A stretch of 64,000 nt of DNA from Desulfocurvus vexinensis DSM 17965 (GTDB lineage: Bacteria; Desulfobacterota; Desulfovibrionia; Desulfovibrionales; Desulfovibrionaceae), in assembly GCF_000519125.1 (NCBI RefSeq), contig NZ_JAEX01000002.1, forward strand, positions 434,001-498,000. The letters run 5' to 3'. Positions within the stretch are counted from its first letter, which is position 1. Each line of letters opens with the position of its first letter. The notes beneath the pieces are model-generated. The model did not search any database and had not been told where the DNA came from. It worked only from the letters and a program-made list of their open reading frames with translations. Both the position numbers and the translations under genes were made by a program. Positions 42,218 to 50,274 of this stretch are shown piece after piece.

Positions 42218-43702
42218 TCAGCCCGCAGCGTCCCTGCGCAGGGCGTCCTCGCCGCATTCACCGGCCAGGCAGACCTGGTTGCGGCCTCGCTCCTTGGCCA
42301 GGTACAGGGCGCGGTCGGCTTCGCGGACCAGGTCCACGTTGCGCGAGAAGCCGCCCGGGGTGAGGGAGGCGACGCCGATGCTGGCCGTGACCGCAAGCTC
42401 CCGGCCCTCGAAGCAGAAGCGCAGGGCCTGGACCTTGGCCCGCAGGCGCTCGGCCAGCAGCAGGGCCTGGGCCTGCCCGGTGTGCGGCAGGATGACGCAG
42501 AACTCCTCGCCGCCGTAGCGCGCGGCGAAGTCCGTGGAGCGCAGGGTGTCCTGGAGCAGTTGGCCCACGTCCTTGAGCACCGTGTCCCCGGCCTGATGGC
42601 CGTGGGTGTCGTTCACGGCCTTGAAGTGGTCCAGGTCGAGGATGAGCAGGGAGATGTCCTGCCCGTAGCGTTGGGCGCGGGAAAGCTCCTCCACGATGCG
42701 CTCGTCGAAATAGTGGCGGTTGTAGATGCGCGTGAGGCCGTCGTGGTCGGCGCGCAGCTTGACCTCGCGGTAGAGCAGGGCGTTTTTCAGCGCCAGGCCC
42801 AGGTGGCTGACGGCGGAGTTGAGCACATCGCGCTGCTGGCGCGTCAGGCGCACGTCCTCGCCGGTGAGCAGAGCCAGGCAGCCGAAGCTGCGCCCGCCCG
42901 CCTTGAGGGGCAGCAGCATCAGCCTGCCGTCGCGCGGGGTCAGGTCCGCGCCCTGGGCCACGGCGTCGGCGTCCATGAGGTAGGTCAGCTGGTAGCTCTC
43001 CACCTTGGCGCCCGAGAGCCTGCGCGCGCTGCCCAGCAGCAGTTCGATCCACTGCTCCTGCACGGCGGCGTCCTCGTGGAAGGCCAGGAAGATTTCGCTC
43101 TCCATGGTGTCCTTGCCCATCTCCTGCCAGAAGATGCCCTGGGCGGCGGTGACGGGCATGAGCCCGGCCAGGTCCTTGCGGGCGGTGGCCACGATGGTCG
43201 CGGGGTTCAGGCTTTCGGACACCCGGGCCATGAAGCTGTTCAAAAACAGCAGGTAGTCCGTCTTGCGCGAGAGAATTTCCCGCTCCAGGGCAATCTCGCG
43301 GGTCATGCGCATGATATCTTCGTAGAGCGAATGGACCTCGCCCGCCTTGCGCATGGTGTCGGTGATCTTGGCCTCGGCCAGGGGGCGGCGCAACACGGTC
43401 AGAAAGCCCATGTCGATGAAGGCCTCCAGGTCGGCCTCGCCGCCGGGGTCGAGCACCAGCACTTTCTGCGGCGGGTCCCATTCCAGGATGGCGGCGCGCC
43501 CGGCGGCGTCCAGCCGTTCCCACACGCGCATGGGAATCCAGATCAAAAAGGGCGTCTCTTCGTCCATTTCCGTTTCGCCGGGCAGGGCGGACTCGGGCCA
43601 GTTGCGCAGGGTGCAGCCGGGCACGGCGGTCTGGATGCGCACGGCGTCAAGCTCGGCGAGGCCCAGGCCCCAGAAGAGGATGTTCGGTTCCACGGTGTTC
43701 AT
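42218..43702 (-). CDS. diguanylate cyclase with N-terminal sensory regions
   Basis: Makes c-di-GMP from two GTP. 494 residues: an N-terminal receiver-like segment (about 1-110), a helical linker (115-165), a GAF-like sensor (about 165-325) and a GGDEF domain (about 335-490). The active site reads GGEEF (397-401), and the RSTD five residues before it is the inhibitory I-site, so product inhibition is expected. The receiver-like part lacks a clear phospho-acceptor Asp. I use the ATG at 43702, preceded by AAAGGA. Neighbours give no direct pathway link beyond surface and motility themes. Confidence 0.9.
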   Translation of the reverse strand: MNTVEPNILFWGLGLAELDAVRIQTAVPGCTLRNWPESALPGETEMDEETPFLIWIPMRVWERLDAAGRAAILEWDPPQKVLVLDPGGEADLEAFIDMGFLTVLRRPLAEAKITDTMRKAGEVHSLYEDIMRMTREIALEREILSRKTDYLLFLNSFMARVSESLNPATIVATARKDLAGLMPVTAAQGIFWQEMGKDTMESEIFLAFHEDAAVQEQWIELLLGSARRLSGAKVESYQLTYLMDADAVAQGADLTPRDGRLMLLPLKAGGRSFGCLALLTGEDVRLTRQQRDVLNSAVSHLGLALKNALLYREVKLRADHDGLTRIYNRHYFDERIVEELSRAQRYGQDISLLILDLDHFKAVNDTHGHQAGDTVLKDVGQLLQDTLRSTDFAARYGGEEFCVILPHTGQAQALLLAERLRAKVQALRFCFEGRELAVTASIGVASLTPGGFSRNVDLVREADRALYLAKERGRNQVCLAGECGEDALRRDAAG

Positions 43703-43863
43703 TGCGGCGTCCTTTGTGCTGTGGGGGCGAAATCGCAGTTTGGATAGCAAGAACGGGGCCAAACTGTCGCCGGACCGGGCCCGGGCGCGCCAGCCCTGGC
43801 GCGCGGGGATTTTTTACCCCCGGGGCGGGCGGTCGGATTTTTGACTGCCGCGCGGGCGCGGGC

Positions 43864-43891
43864 TAAACCCCCGGCGCGGCCCTGCCGATGA
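43864..43891 (+). promoter_or_regulatory. sigma-28 (FliA)-like promoter of the glycosyltransferase operon
   Basis: TAAA, 16 nt, GCCGATGA: the same spacing as the box pair before the FlgO-like operon, with 7 of 8 matches to the -10 consensus GCCGATAA. An overlapping sigma-70-like pair (TTGACT at 43841, 17 nt, TAAACC) is an alternative reading. It ends 71 nt before the first ATG. Confidence 0.45.
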
Positions 43892-43962
43892 ACTGACAGG
43901 GGCGCGCCGCGCGCCCGGCACCCGAGCGCCCCGCAACGCCCGCCAGGAGGCAGGACCGCCCA

Positions 43963-44835
43963 ATGCCCGAAACACCGCTGGTTTCCATCGTGGTCGCCAA
44001 CTACGACTACGCCTGCTACCTGCCGCGCCTGTTCGACAGCCTCGCGGGGCAGACCTTCGGCCTGGGGCGGGTGGAGCTGGTGGTGGTGGACGACGGCAGC
44101 ACCGACGGGTCCGTGCCCGTGGCCCGGGCCCTGGGCGCGGCCTTGGGGCTGGCGCGGCTGCGCGTGTTGCCCCTGCGCCACCAGGGCCACCCCGGCCCGG
44201 TGCGCAACGCGGGCCTGCGCGTGGCCGCCGGGCGCTACCTGCTGTGCCTGGACCCCGACGACGAGCTGGCCCCGGGCTTTCTGGCGCGCACGGTGGCCGC
44301 CCTGGAGGCCGACCCGGGCGTGGCCCTGGCCTATACGGATTATGTGGAGTCCGGCCCCGGGGGCAGCCGCGACGTGGCCCTGCCGGAGTTCGACCCGGGC
44401 CTGCTGCGCACCCAGAATCCCCTGACCCTGGCCACGCTGATGCGCCGCGAGGTGTTTGCCGCCAGCCGGGGCTTTTCGGCGGCCACGGCCTACGAGGATT
44501 GGGACTTCTGGGTCCAGGCGGCGGCGGCAGGGTTTGCCGGGGTGCGCGTGCCCGCGCCGCTGTTTTGCTACAACCACCACCGGGCCAATTTTTCCTGGCG
44601 CGCGCGGCTGGCCGATGGCCGGGCCAAGGCGCAGATCGTGGCGGACAACAAGTATTTCTTCGACCCCGAAGTGCTGGCCTGGGCCCGGGCGCTCTTGCGC
44701 GGCGAGGCCTGGGCCGTGCCCTTCAAGCGCGGGCTCATCCCCCGCGCCCGGGACGTGGCCGCCCTGCGGGCCATCGCGGCGGACGTGGCCCGGGCGCGCC
44801 GGGCCGCGCCCCTGGCCCGGGCCCAGGGTTCTTGA
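43963..44835 (+). CDS. family 2 glycosyltransferase
   Basis: 290 residues with a GT-A fold. SIVVANYDYACYLPRLFDSLAGQTFG opens the nucleotide-sugar site, VVDDGSTDGS follows, and CLDPDDEL is the DxD metal site. YEDWDFWVQAAAAGF matches the acceptor-side ED motif. It transfers a sugar from an activated donor to an unknown acceptor. The start follows AGGAGGCAGGA. First gene of a three-gene glycosyltransferase operon; the next gene begins 33 nt later. Confidence 0.88.
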   Translation: MPETPLVSIVVANYDYACYLPRLFDSLAGQTFGLGRVELVVVDDGSTDGSVPVARALGAALGLARLRVLPLRHQGHPGPVRNAGLRVAAGRYLLCLDPDDELAPGFLARTVAALEADPGVALAYTDYVESGPGGSRDVALPEFDPGLLRTQNPLTLATLMRREVFAASRGFSAATAYEDWDFWVQAAAAGFAGVRVPAPLFCYNHHRANFSWRARLADGRAKAQIVADNKYFFDPEVLAWARALLRGEAWAVPFKRGLIPRARDVAALRAIAADVARARRAAPLARAQGS

Positions 44836-44868
44836 CGCGCGGCGCCAACGGGTTCATCATCAAACACC

Positions 44869-46533
44869 ATGGAATCGCGGAAAATCTGGGCCACCCTCGA
44901 TCCCTTCCACGAGGGCGGGGAGATCATGGGCCGCAGCGTGGCCAACGAGGCCTTCCTGCGCGCCCTGCTGACCCTGGACCCCCTGGACGAGTATCATTTC
45001 TTCCTGCGCGACCAGGTGCTGGCCCGGGGGGTGGACGAATTCCTGGCCCGCGAGTTCCCGGCCCAGCACGGCGACGGGCGCCTGCGCGTGCGCACGCGCC
45101 GCGAGCTGCCCGGGGCCCTGGGTGCCACGCGCTACCACTGCTTCCACCTCTCGGACTGCATCAACAGCCCCGCGCACCTGGCCCGGCTGCGCAACGCCCT
45201 GGCCCCGGCGCTGTTCCCCATCACCGCGCCCACCCATTCCCTGAGCTACACGCGCTACATGCGCGACCTCTTGGCCCACCTCTGGCCCGGGGTCACGCCG
45301 CGCGACTGCGTGGTGGCCACCTCGCGCGGGGCCGTGGGCGTGCTGGGCGCGCTCTACGACCACCTGGACGGCTGCTACGGCCCGCTGCCCCGGCCCCGGG
45401 TGGAGCGCATCCCCCTGGGCGTGGACACCGACGCCCTGCGGCCCCCGACCCCGGCCCAGCGCGCCGCCGCGCGCGACCGCCTGGGGCTGGACGACGACCA
45501 GTGCGCCATCCTGGTCTTCGCGCGCATCTCGCAGTATTCCAAGATGGACCTCGTGCCCGTGCTGCGCGCCGCGCGGCGCATGGCCGCCGGGGGCGTGGAC
45601 CTTGCGCGCCTGCGGCTGCTGGTGGCGGGCTGGACCGATGCGGGCGACCCGTATCCGGCCACCCTGGCGGCCCTGGCGGCCAACGCGGGGCTGCGCCTGG
45701 ACGTGATTTCGCGGCCCGACGAGGCGGCCAAGTGCGCCCTGTTCCACGCGGCGGACGTGTTTCTCTCGCCGGTGGACAACCCCCAGGAGACCTTCGGGCT
45801 CACGGTGCTGGAAGCCGCCGCCTTCGGGCTGCCCTGCGTGGTGTCGGACTACGACGGCTACCGCGACCTGGTGGAGGATGGGCGCACCGGCCTGCTGGTG
45901 CCCACCCTGGGCCCGGGCCCGACCCCCGACGTGGACGCCCTGGCGCCGCTGGTCTTCGACAACCAGTCGCACCTTTTACTGGCCCAGCAGACGGCGGTGG
46001 ACGTGCCCGCCCTGGCCGGGGCCCTGGCGCGGCTGACCCAGGACCCCGCCCTGCGCCTGGCCATGGGCGACGCCGCCCGGGCGCGGGTGGAGGCCGGGTT
46101 CACCTGGGCCGCGGTGGTCCGTCGCCATGTGGAGCTGTGGGACGAGCTGTGGGCCGCGCCCGTGGACGAGGCCGCCCTGCGCGGGCGGGCCCATCCGCTG
46201 CACATGCCCTACGGCGCGGCCTTCGCGGGCTACCCCACGGCGGCCTGGGACGACGCCCTGGCCCTGCGCTGGTCGCGCACGGGCGAGGCCGTGTATCGCG
46301 GGCAGGACTACATCACCGTCTGCGCCGGGCTGGAAGGGCTGGTGGACCCGCAGGCCGTGGCCCGGCTGGTGTTTTTCGCGCGCAAGCCCCTGGGCGCGGG
46401 GGCACTGGCGGCCAAGGTGGCGGCGGCCTGCGCCCTGGACGCCGCCCAGGCCCGTTTCCTGGTGCTCTGGGCCCTGAAGCACGACCTGCTGGAACGCGCC
46501 GGGGACGCCGAGGCCCCTGGCGGGGCGGACTGA
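44869..46533 (+). CDS. family 4-type glycosyltransferase, long form
   Basis: 554 residues with a GT-B fold. The N-terminal domain starts IWATLDPFHEGGEIMGRSVANEAFL. The C-terminal nucleotide-binding domain has VFARISQYSKMDL and the EX7E-type motif in PQETFGLTVLEAAAFGLPCVVSDYDGYRDL. An extra C-terminal region of about 130 residues follows the GT domain and is not typical of the family. The ATG at 44869 has no clear ribosome site; an in-frame ATG at 44926 has GGGGAG but would cut the first strand. Confidence 0.85.
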   Translation: MESRKIWATLDPFHEGGEIMGRSVANEAFLRALLTLDPLDEYHFFLRDQVLARGVDEFLAREFPAQHGDGRLRVRTRRELPGALGATRYHCFHLSDCINSPAHLARLRNALAPALFPITAPTHSLSYTRYMRDLLAHLWPGVTPRDCVVATSRGAVGVLGALYDHLDGCYGPLPRPRVERIPLGVDTDALRPPTPAQRAAARDRLGLDDDQCAILVFARISQYSKMDLVPVLRAARRMAAGGVDLARLRLLVAGWTDAGDPYPATLAALAANAGLRLDVISRPDEAAKCALFHAADVFLSPVDNPQETFGLTVLEAAAFGLPCVVSDYDGYRDLVEDGRTGLLVPTLGPGPTPDVDALAPLVFDNQSHLLLAQQTAVDVPALAGALARLTQDPALRLAMGDAARARVEAGFTWAAVVRRHVELWDELWAAPVDEAALRGRAHPLHMPYGAAFAGYPTAAWDDALALRWSRTGEAVYRGQDYITVCAGLEGLVDPQAVARLVFFARKPLGAGALAAKVAAACALDAAQARFLVLWALKHDLLERAGDAEAPGGAD

Positions 46534-46534
46534 C

Positions 46535-47764
46535 GTGCCCGAGGCGCCTGCCGGGCCCGGCTCCCTGGATTCCCGCGCCGCACAAGGCGGCGGCGCCCCG
46601 GCGGAGCTGCCCCGGGTGCGCCAGCACACCCTGTTGCGCCTGCGCGGGGGCACCACGGGCGTGGCCCGGCTGCTGCACGAGGCGCTCCTGGCCGCCGGGG
46701 CCGACGCGGGCCTGAGCTTCGAGCAGGATGACGCCCCGGGGGCTGCCCCGGGCGCTGCCCCCGGGGCCGAGCCCGCGCCGCCCGCCGCCCGCGTGCCCGG
46801 GGCCGAGGCGCGCGTTTCGCCGCTGGCCGCCGGGGCCTGGGCCCTGGCCGACGGCCCGGCGCTGTTGCACCTGCACGCCAGCGCCGACTGGCAGGCCTGC
46901 CTGCGCGGCGCGCTCTATGCGGGGGCGCGCACGCTCCTGACCCTGCACGACTGCCGCGCGCTCACGGGCGGCTGCCCCTACCCGCTGCGCTGCCGCGAGT
47001 GGCGCACGGGCTGCACGGACCCATGCCCCCGGGGCTTCGAGGAGGCCCGGGCGGCCTGCGCCGGGCGGCGCGAGCTGCTGGGCAGGCTGCGCCCCACGCT
47101 GGCCGCGCCCTCGCGCTGGCTGGCGGACATGGCCCGCCAGGCCCTGCCCGGGCTGGACGTGCGCGTCATCCCCAACGGCATCCCCTGGCCCGAGCGCGTG
47201 CCCGCGCGCGCCGAAGCCCGCGCCCGCCTGGGCCTGGGGCCGGAGCCGCTGCTGCTTTTCGCCGCCCACGGCGGCACCGAGGCCGCCTACAAGCGCGGCT
47301 GGCAGTGGGTGGAGTCCTTCGCGCGCATCCGGGCCCGGGTGCCCGGGGCGCAGTGCTTCATCGTCGGCGGCGGGCGCTACGAGCGGCGCGGCGACGGCGT
47401 GACCTTCTGGCCCTATGTGGACAACGCCACCATGCTCGCCTTCATGCGCGCCGCCGATGTGCTGGTCTACCCCAGCCAGGCCGACAACCATCCGCTGACC
47501 GTGCTGGAGGCCATGAGCCAGGGCCTGGCCGTGGCGGCCTTCGGCGCCGGGGGCATCCCCGAGCAGCTTTCCGACCCCGAGGCGGGCATTTGCGTGCGCA
47601 GCATGCAGTGGGCGGAGTTGGAGGAGGCCGTGGTGGCCCTGCTGTCCACCCCGGGGCTGGCCCGGCGCATGGGCGAACGCGGGTTCTTCCACGGGCAGAA
47701 GCGCTTCAGCGCCGCGCGCATGGCGGCGGACTACCTGAAGCTCTACCGCCGCCTGGGGGCCTGA
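46535..47764 (+). CDS. family 4-type glycosyltransferase
   Basis: 409 residues from a GTG start that follows the previous stop by one base, so translation is coupled. The early part carries an Ala/Pro/Gly-rich linker (about 68-90). Then LLTLHDCRALTGGCPYPLRC and the GT-B donor domain with LFAAHGGTEAAYKRGWQWV, YVDNATMLAFMRAADVLVYPSQADNHPLTVLEAMSQG (EX7E-like). The HDCRALTGGC segment with several cysteines (CxxYPLRCxxW) occurs in a subset of GT4 enzymes of capsular or O-antigen pathways. The acceptor is unknown. Confidence 0.85.
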   Translation: MPEAPAGPGSLDSRAAQGGGAPAELPRVRQHTLLRLRGGTTGVARLLHEALLAAGADAGLSFEQDDAPGAAPGAAPGAEPAPPAARVPGAEARVSPLAAGAWALADGPALLHLHASADWQACLRGALYAGARTLLTLHDCRALTGGCPYPLRCREWRTGCTDPCPRGFEEARAACAGRRELLGRLRPTLAAPSRWLADMARQALPGLDVRVIPNGIPWPERVPARAEARARLGLGPEPLLLFAAHGGTEAAYKRGWQWVESFARIRARVPGAQCFIVGGGRYERRGDGVTFWPYVDNATMLAFMRAADVLVYPSQADNHPLTVLEAMSQGLAVAAFGAGGIPEQLSDPEAGICVRSMQWAELEEAVVALLSTPGLARRMGERGFFHGQKRFSAARMAADYLKLYRRLGA

Positions 47765-47777
47765 GCTCCGGGTGGCC

Positions 47778-48653
47778 TCAGCCGCGCGGCGTCCTGCCGC
47801 GCAGGTTTTCTTTCAGGAAATCAAGGACGATGCGTGCTGTCGGCTTGTGGTAGAGCATGCCCACATGGCAGACCGGCGCGCCTTCCCGCTCGTGCCAGCC
47901 CGGCACCGCGATGCGCAGGCCCTCCGGGGGCAGGACCATGTTGTCCATGGGCGAGTAGATGCTCAGGCAGGGCACGGCGGGCGGTTTGTCGGCGGCCTCC
48001 ACGGCGCGCACCAGCGGGCCCCGGAAGGCCAGGGTCCGGCCCAGGGCGCTCAGGCCCAGCCCGGCCAGGGTGCTGCCCTGGTGCGGCGCGCCCAGGGTCA
48101 CGGCGGCCAGCACCCGTCCGGCCAGGGGGCTGGTGTTCAGGAACTGGCGGATGGCCAGCCCGCCCAGGCTGTGGCCCACCAGGACCACCCCGCGCCCGGG
48201 CCGGGCCGCGTCCAGGCGGCGCACCTCGTCCTGCACCTGGGCCACAATGCCCGCGAAGCTGTCCACCAGGCTGTTGTAGGTCATGGCGTGCAGGTCGCGG
48301 TATCCGCCAGCGCGGAACCAGGCCGAGAAGAAGACCCAGGCCGAGGCCGTATGCGTGTAGCCGTGGACGAAGAGCACCGGCGGCCCGGCCCCGGGGCCGG
48401 GGTCGCGCTCCAGGGGCGCCAGCCAGTATTTCTTGAGCAGGAAGGCCGGGTAGAGCGCCACGCTGGCCACCTGGCTGACTAGGCTGGATGCGAAGGCCGC
48501 CACGGCCCAGCGCCAGACGCGGCCCCCGGAACGCTCGCGGAGCAGGTCCATGTGCGGCGTGCCGACGGCGGTGCTCCAGAAGCGCCAGTAGGTCACGGTG
48601 CAGACCGTGAGCACGCCAAGGGCCAGGGCGGTGAGGATCAGGGACGCGAGCAT
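47778..48653 (-). CDS. membrane-anchored alpha/beta hydrolase (lipase-like)
   Basis: 291 residues. One N-terminal transmembrane segment (about 3-25) and a second hydrophobic stretch (about 55-75) precede an alpha/beta-hydrolase fold. The oxyanion region is LFVHGYTHTASAW and the nucleophile elbow VLVGHSLGGLAIRQ (Ser of GHSLG). It probably hydrolyses an ester, perhaps a lipid, at the membrane. The start at 48653 follows AAGGAA. It converges on the glycosyltransferase operon with a 13-nt gap and lies 64 nt downstream of a glycosyltransferase on the same strand. Confidence 0.83.
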   Translation of the reverse strand: MLASLILTALALGVLTVCTVTYWRFWSTAVGTPHMDLLRERSGGRVWRWAVAAFASSLVSQVASVALYPAFLLKKYWLAPLERDPGPGAGPPVLFVHGYTHTASAWVFFSAWFRAGGYRDLHAMTYNSLVDSFAGIVAQVQDEVRRLDAARPGRGVVLVGHSLGGLAIRQFLNTSPLAGRVLAAVTLGAPHQGSTLAGLGLSALGRTLAFRGPLVRAVEAADKPPAVPCLSIYSPMDNMVLPPEGLRIAVPGWHEREGAPVCHVGMLYHKPTARIVLDFLKENLRGRTPRG

Positions 48654-48717
48654 GGGTTTCCTTGCGGCGGGGCCGCCGGGCCATGGTAGGGCCGGGGCGC
48701 GCAAAAGGGAAGGGGCC

Positions 48718-49716
48718 TCAGGCGATGGGCACCAGGTTGCCCAGGAACTGTTCCACGCTGCGCTCCCAGGTGTGCTCCAGGGCCAGGGCCCGGCACTGGG
48801 CGGGGTCCATGGCCAGGGCGCGGTCCACGGCGTGGCTCAGGTCCTCGTCCAGCCAGCCGGTGCGGCCATGGGCCACCACGTCGCGCGGGCCCGGCACCGG
48901 ATAGGCCGCCACGGGCACCCCGCAGGCCATGGCCTCGATGAGCACGATGCCGAAGGTGTCCGTGCGGCTGGGAAAGACGAACACGTCGGCGGCGTCCAGG
49001 TGCACGGCCAGGTCCAGCCCGGTCTTGCGGCCCAGGAAGCGCGCGGCGGGATAGCGGCGGCGCATGGCCTCCAGGGCCGGGCCGTCGCCGATGACCACCT
49101 TGGAGCCGGGCAGGTCCAGGCCCAGGAAGGCGTCCAGGTTCTTCTCCACGGCCACGCGGCCCATGTACATGGCGATGGGCCGGGGCAGGTCCAGGGCGGC
49201 CTTGCCGCGCGGGCAAAACAGCTCCGTATCCACCCCCCGGCCCCAGTGGCGCAGGTTGGCGAAGCCCCGGCGGGAGAGCTCCTCGCGCAGGCTGGGCGTG
49301 GAGACCATGGTCGCCGCCGCCGGGCGGTGGAACCAGCGCAGGGCGCGGAAGGTCCATGCCTCGGGCATCCCGGAGCGCAGGCGCACGTAGTCGGGAAAGC
49401 GGGTCATGAAGGCCGTGGTGAACGGCCAGCCCCGGCGCAGGCAGTGGTTACGCGCGGCCAGGCCCAGGGGGCCCTCGGCGGGCACGGCCACGGCCTGGGG
49501 CGCGAATTCGTCCAGCAGCCGCCCCAGGCGCCGCCCGGGCAGCACGGCCAGGCGGATGTCCGGGTAGGTGGGGCAGGGCACGCTGCGGAACAGCCCGGGG
49601 TGGACGACCAGCACCTCGTGGCCGCGCGCGGCGAGCCCGGCGGTCATGCGGTTCAGGGTGGTGACCACGCCGCTGGTCTGCGGCTGCCAGGCGTCGGTGC
49701 AGATGGCGATTCTCAT
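48718..49716 (-). CDS. family 4 glycosyltransferase (glycolipid-type)
   Basis: 332 residues beginning MRIAICTDAWQPQTSGVVTTLNRM, the N-terminal pattern of GT4 enzymes that glycosylate diacylglycerol-type lipids or mannosylate phosphatidylinositol. The donor domain shows PIAMYMGRVAVEKNLDAFLGLD, VVIGDGPALEAM and the EX7E motif in SRTDTFGIVLIEAMACGVPV. It is co-directional with the hydrolase gene and divergent from a lipid kinase gene. Together the three suggest lipid or glycolipid metabolism; this link is inference. Confidence 0.86.
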   Translation of the reverse strand: MRIAICTDAWQPQTSGVVTTLNRMTAGLAARGHEVLVVHPGLFRSVPCPTYPDIRLAVLPGRRLGRLLDEFAPQAVAVPAEGPLGLAARNHCLRRGWPFTTAFMTRFPDYVRLRSGMPEAWTFRALRWFHRPAAATMVSTPSLREELSRRGFANLRHWGRGVDTELFCPRGKAALDLPRPIAMYMGRVAVEKNLDAFLGLDLPGSKVVIGDGPALEAMRRRYPAARFLGRKTGLDLAVHLDAADVFVFPSRTDTFGIVLIEAMACGVPVAAYPVPGPRDVVAHGRTGWLDEDLSHAVDRALAMDPAQCRALALEHTWERSVEQFLGNLVPIA

Positions 49717-50274
49717 GGGCGGCGGGCTCCGGGCGCCGGGGGCGGCGCGGGGTTGTGCGCGGGCGTCGGGCAGGGGCTGCGGGCATGGGTACACCGCCCG
49801 CAGGATTGTGACAACGCGCAACGGCCCGCAAAGCGCCGTCGTCACCGGAATTTCGCCCGGGCGTCACCGCGTTGCCACGCGGCGAGGGCGCAGGATGCGG
49901 AGCGGTGGCGGGGGGCGCGCGGGGTGCAAGACGGGAGGGCCGCCCGGCCCTGGCCCGGTGGCGCAGGCGGGGGCGGGCAGGGCGAAAGCGCAACGGTTGG
50001 GCAGGCGGTTGTTGACGGATGGGGCTGGCCCGCGCGCGGCGGGCGGGGGCGGTTTCGGGGCAGGGCGTCCTTGCCCGCCCGTGACCGGCCGCGGACGGGA
50101 GATGAGAGGGACCGGACGGACTGCGGGCGCGGGCCGGGGGCAATGTTACATTTTTGCCGTTTCGTTGACACGAAATCGCCGGGGCGCCTATGGTCGCCGC
50201 CTTCCCCCGCGCTGCGGGGCAACACGGCATGCAAGCCCGCCGGACGCCCGGCCCGGGCATCAAGGAGCCAGGAT
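49717..50274. other. divergent intergenic region between the glycosyltransferase and the lipid kinase
   Basis: 558 nt, mostly very GC-rich without coding signs I trust. The last 125 nt hold the lipid-kinase promoter and a palindrome (50161-50176). A TTGTCA box lies near 49808 on the minus strand, but no convincing -10 follows. No repeat or mobile element seen. Confidence 0.5.
50161..50195 (+). promoter_or_regulatory. promoter of the lipid-kinase gene with an overlapping operator
   Basis: A perfect -35 TTGACA (50166-50171), an 18-nt spacer, and TATGGT (50190-50195). The -35 lies inside a perfect inverted repeat TTTCGT-N4-ACGAAA (50161-50176), so a bound repressor would block it. Confidence 0.6.

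Noticed and set aside
48598-50274. Upstream in-frame extension of the lipid-kinase gene to an 870-codon frame
   Set aside because: It would run antisense through a glycosyltransferase and across the promoter palindrome; the ATG at 50275 has a ribosome site and starts just before the conserved domain.
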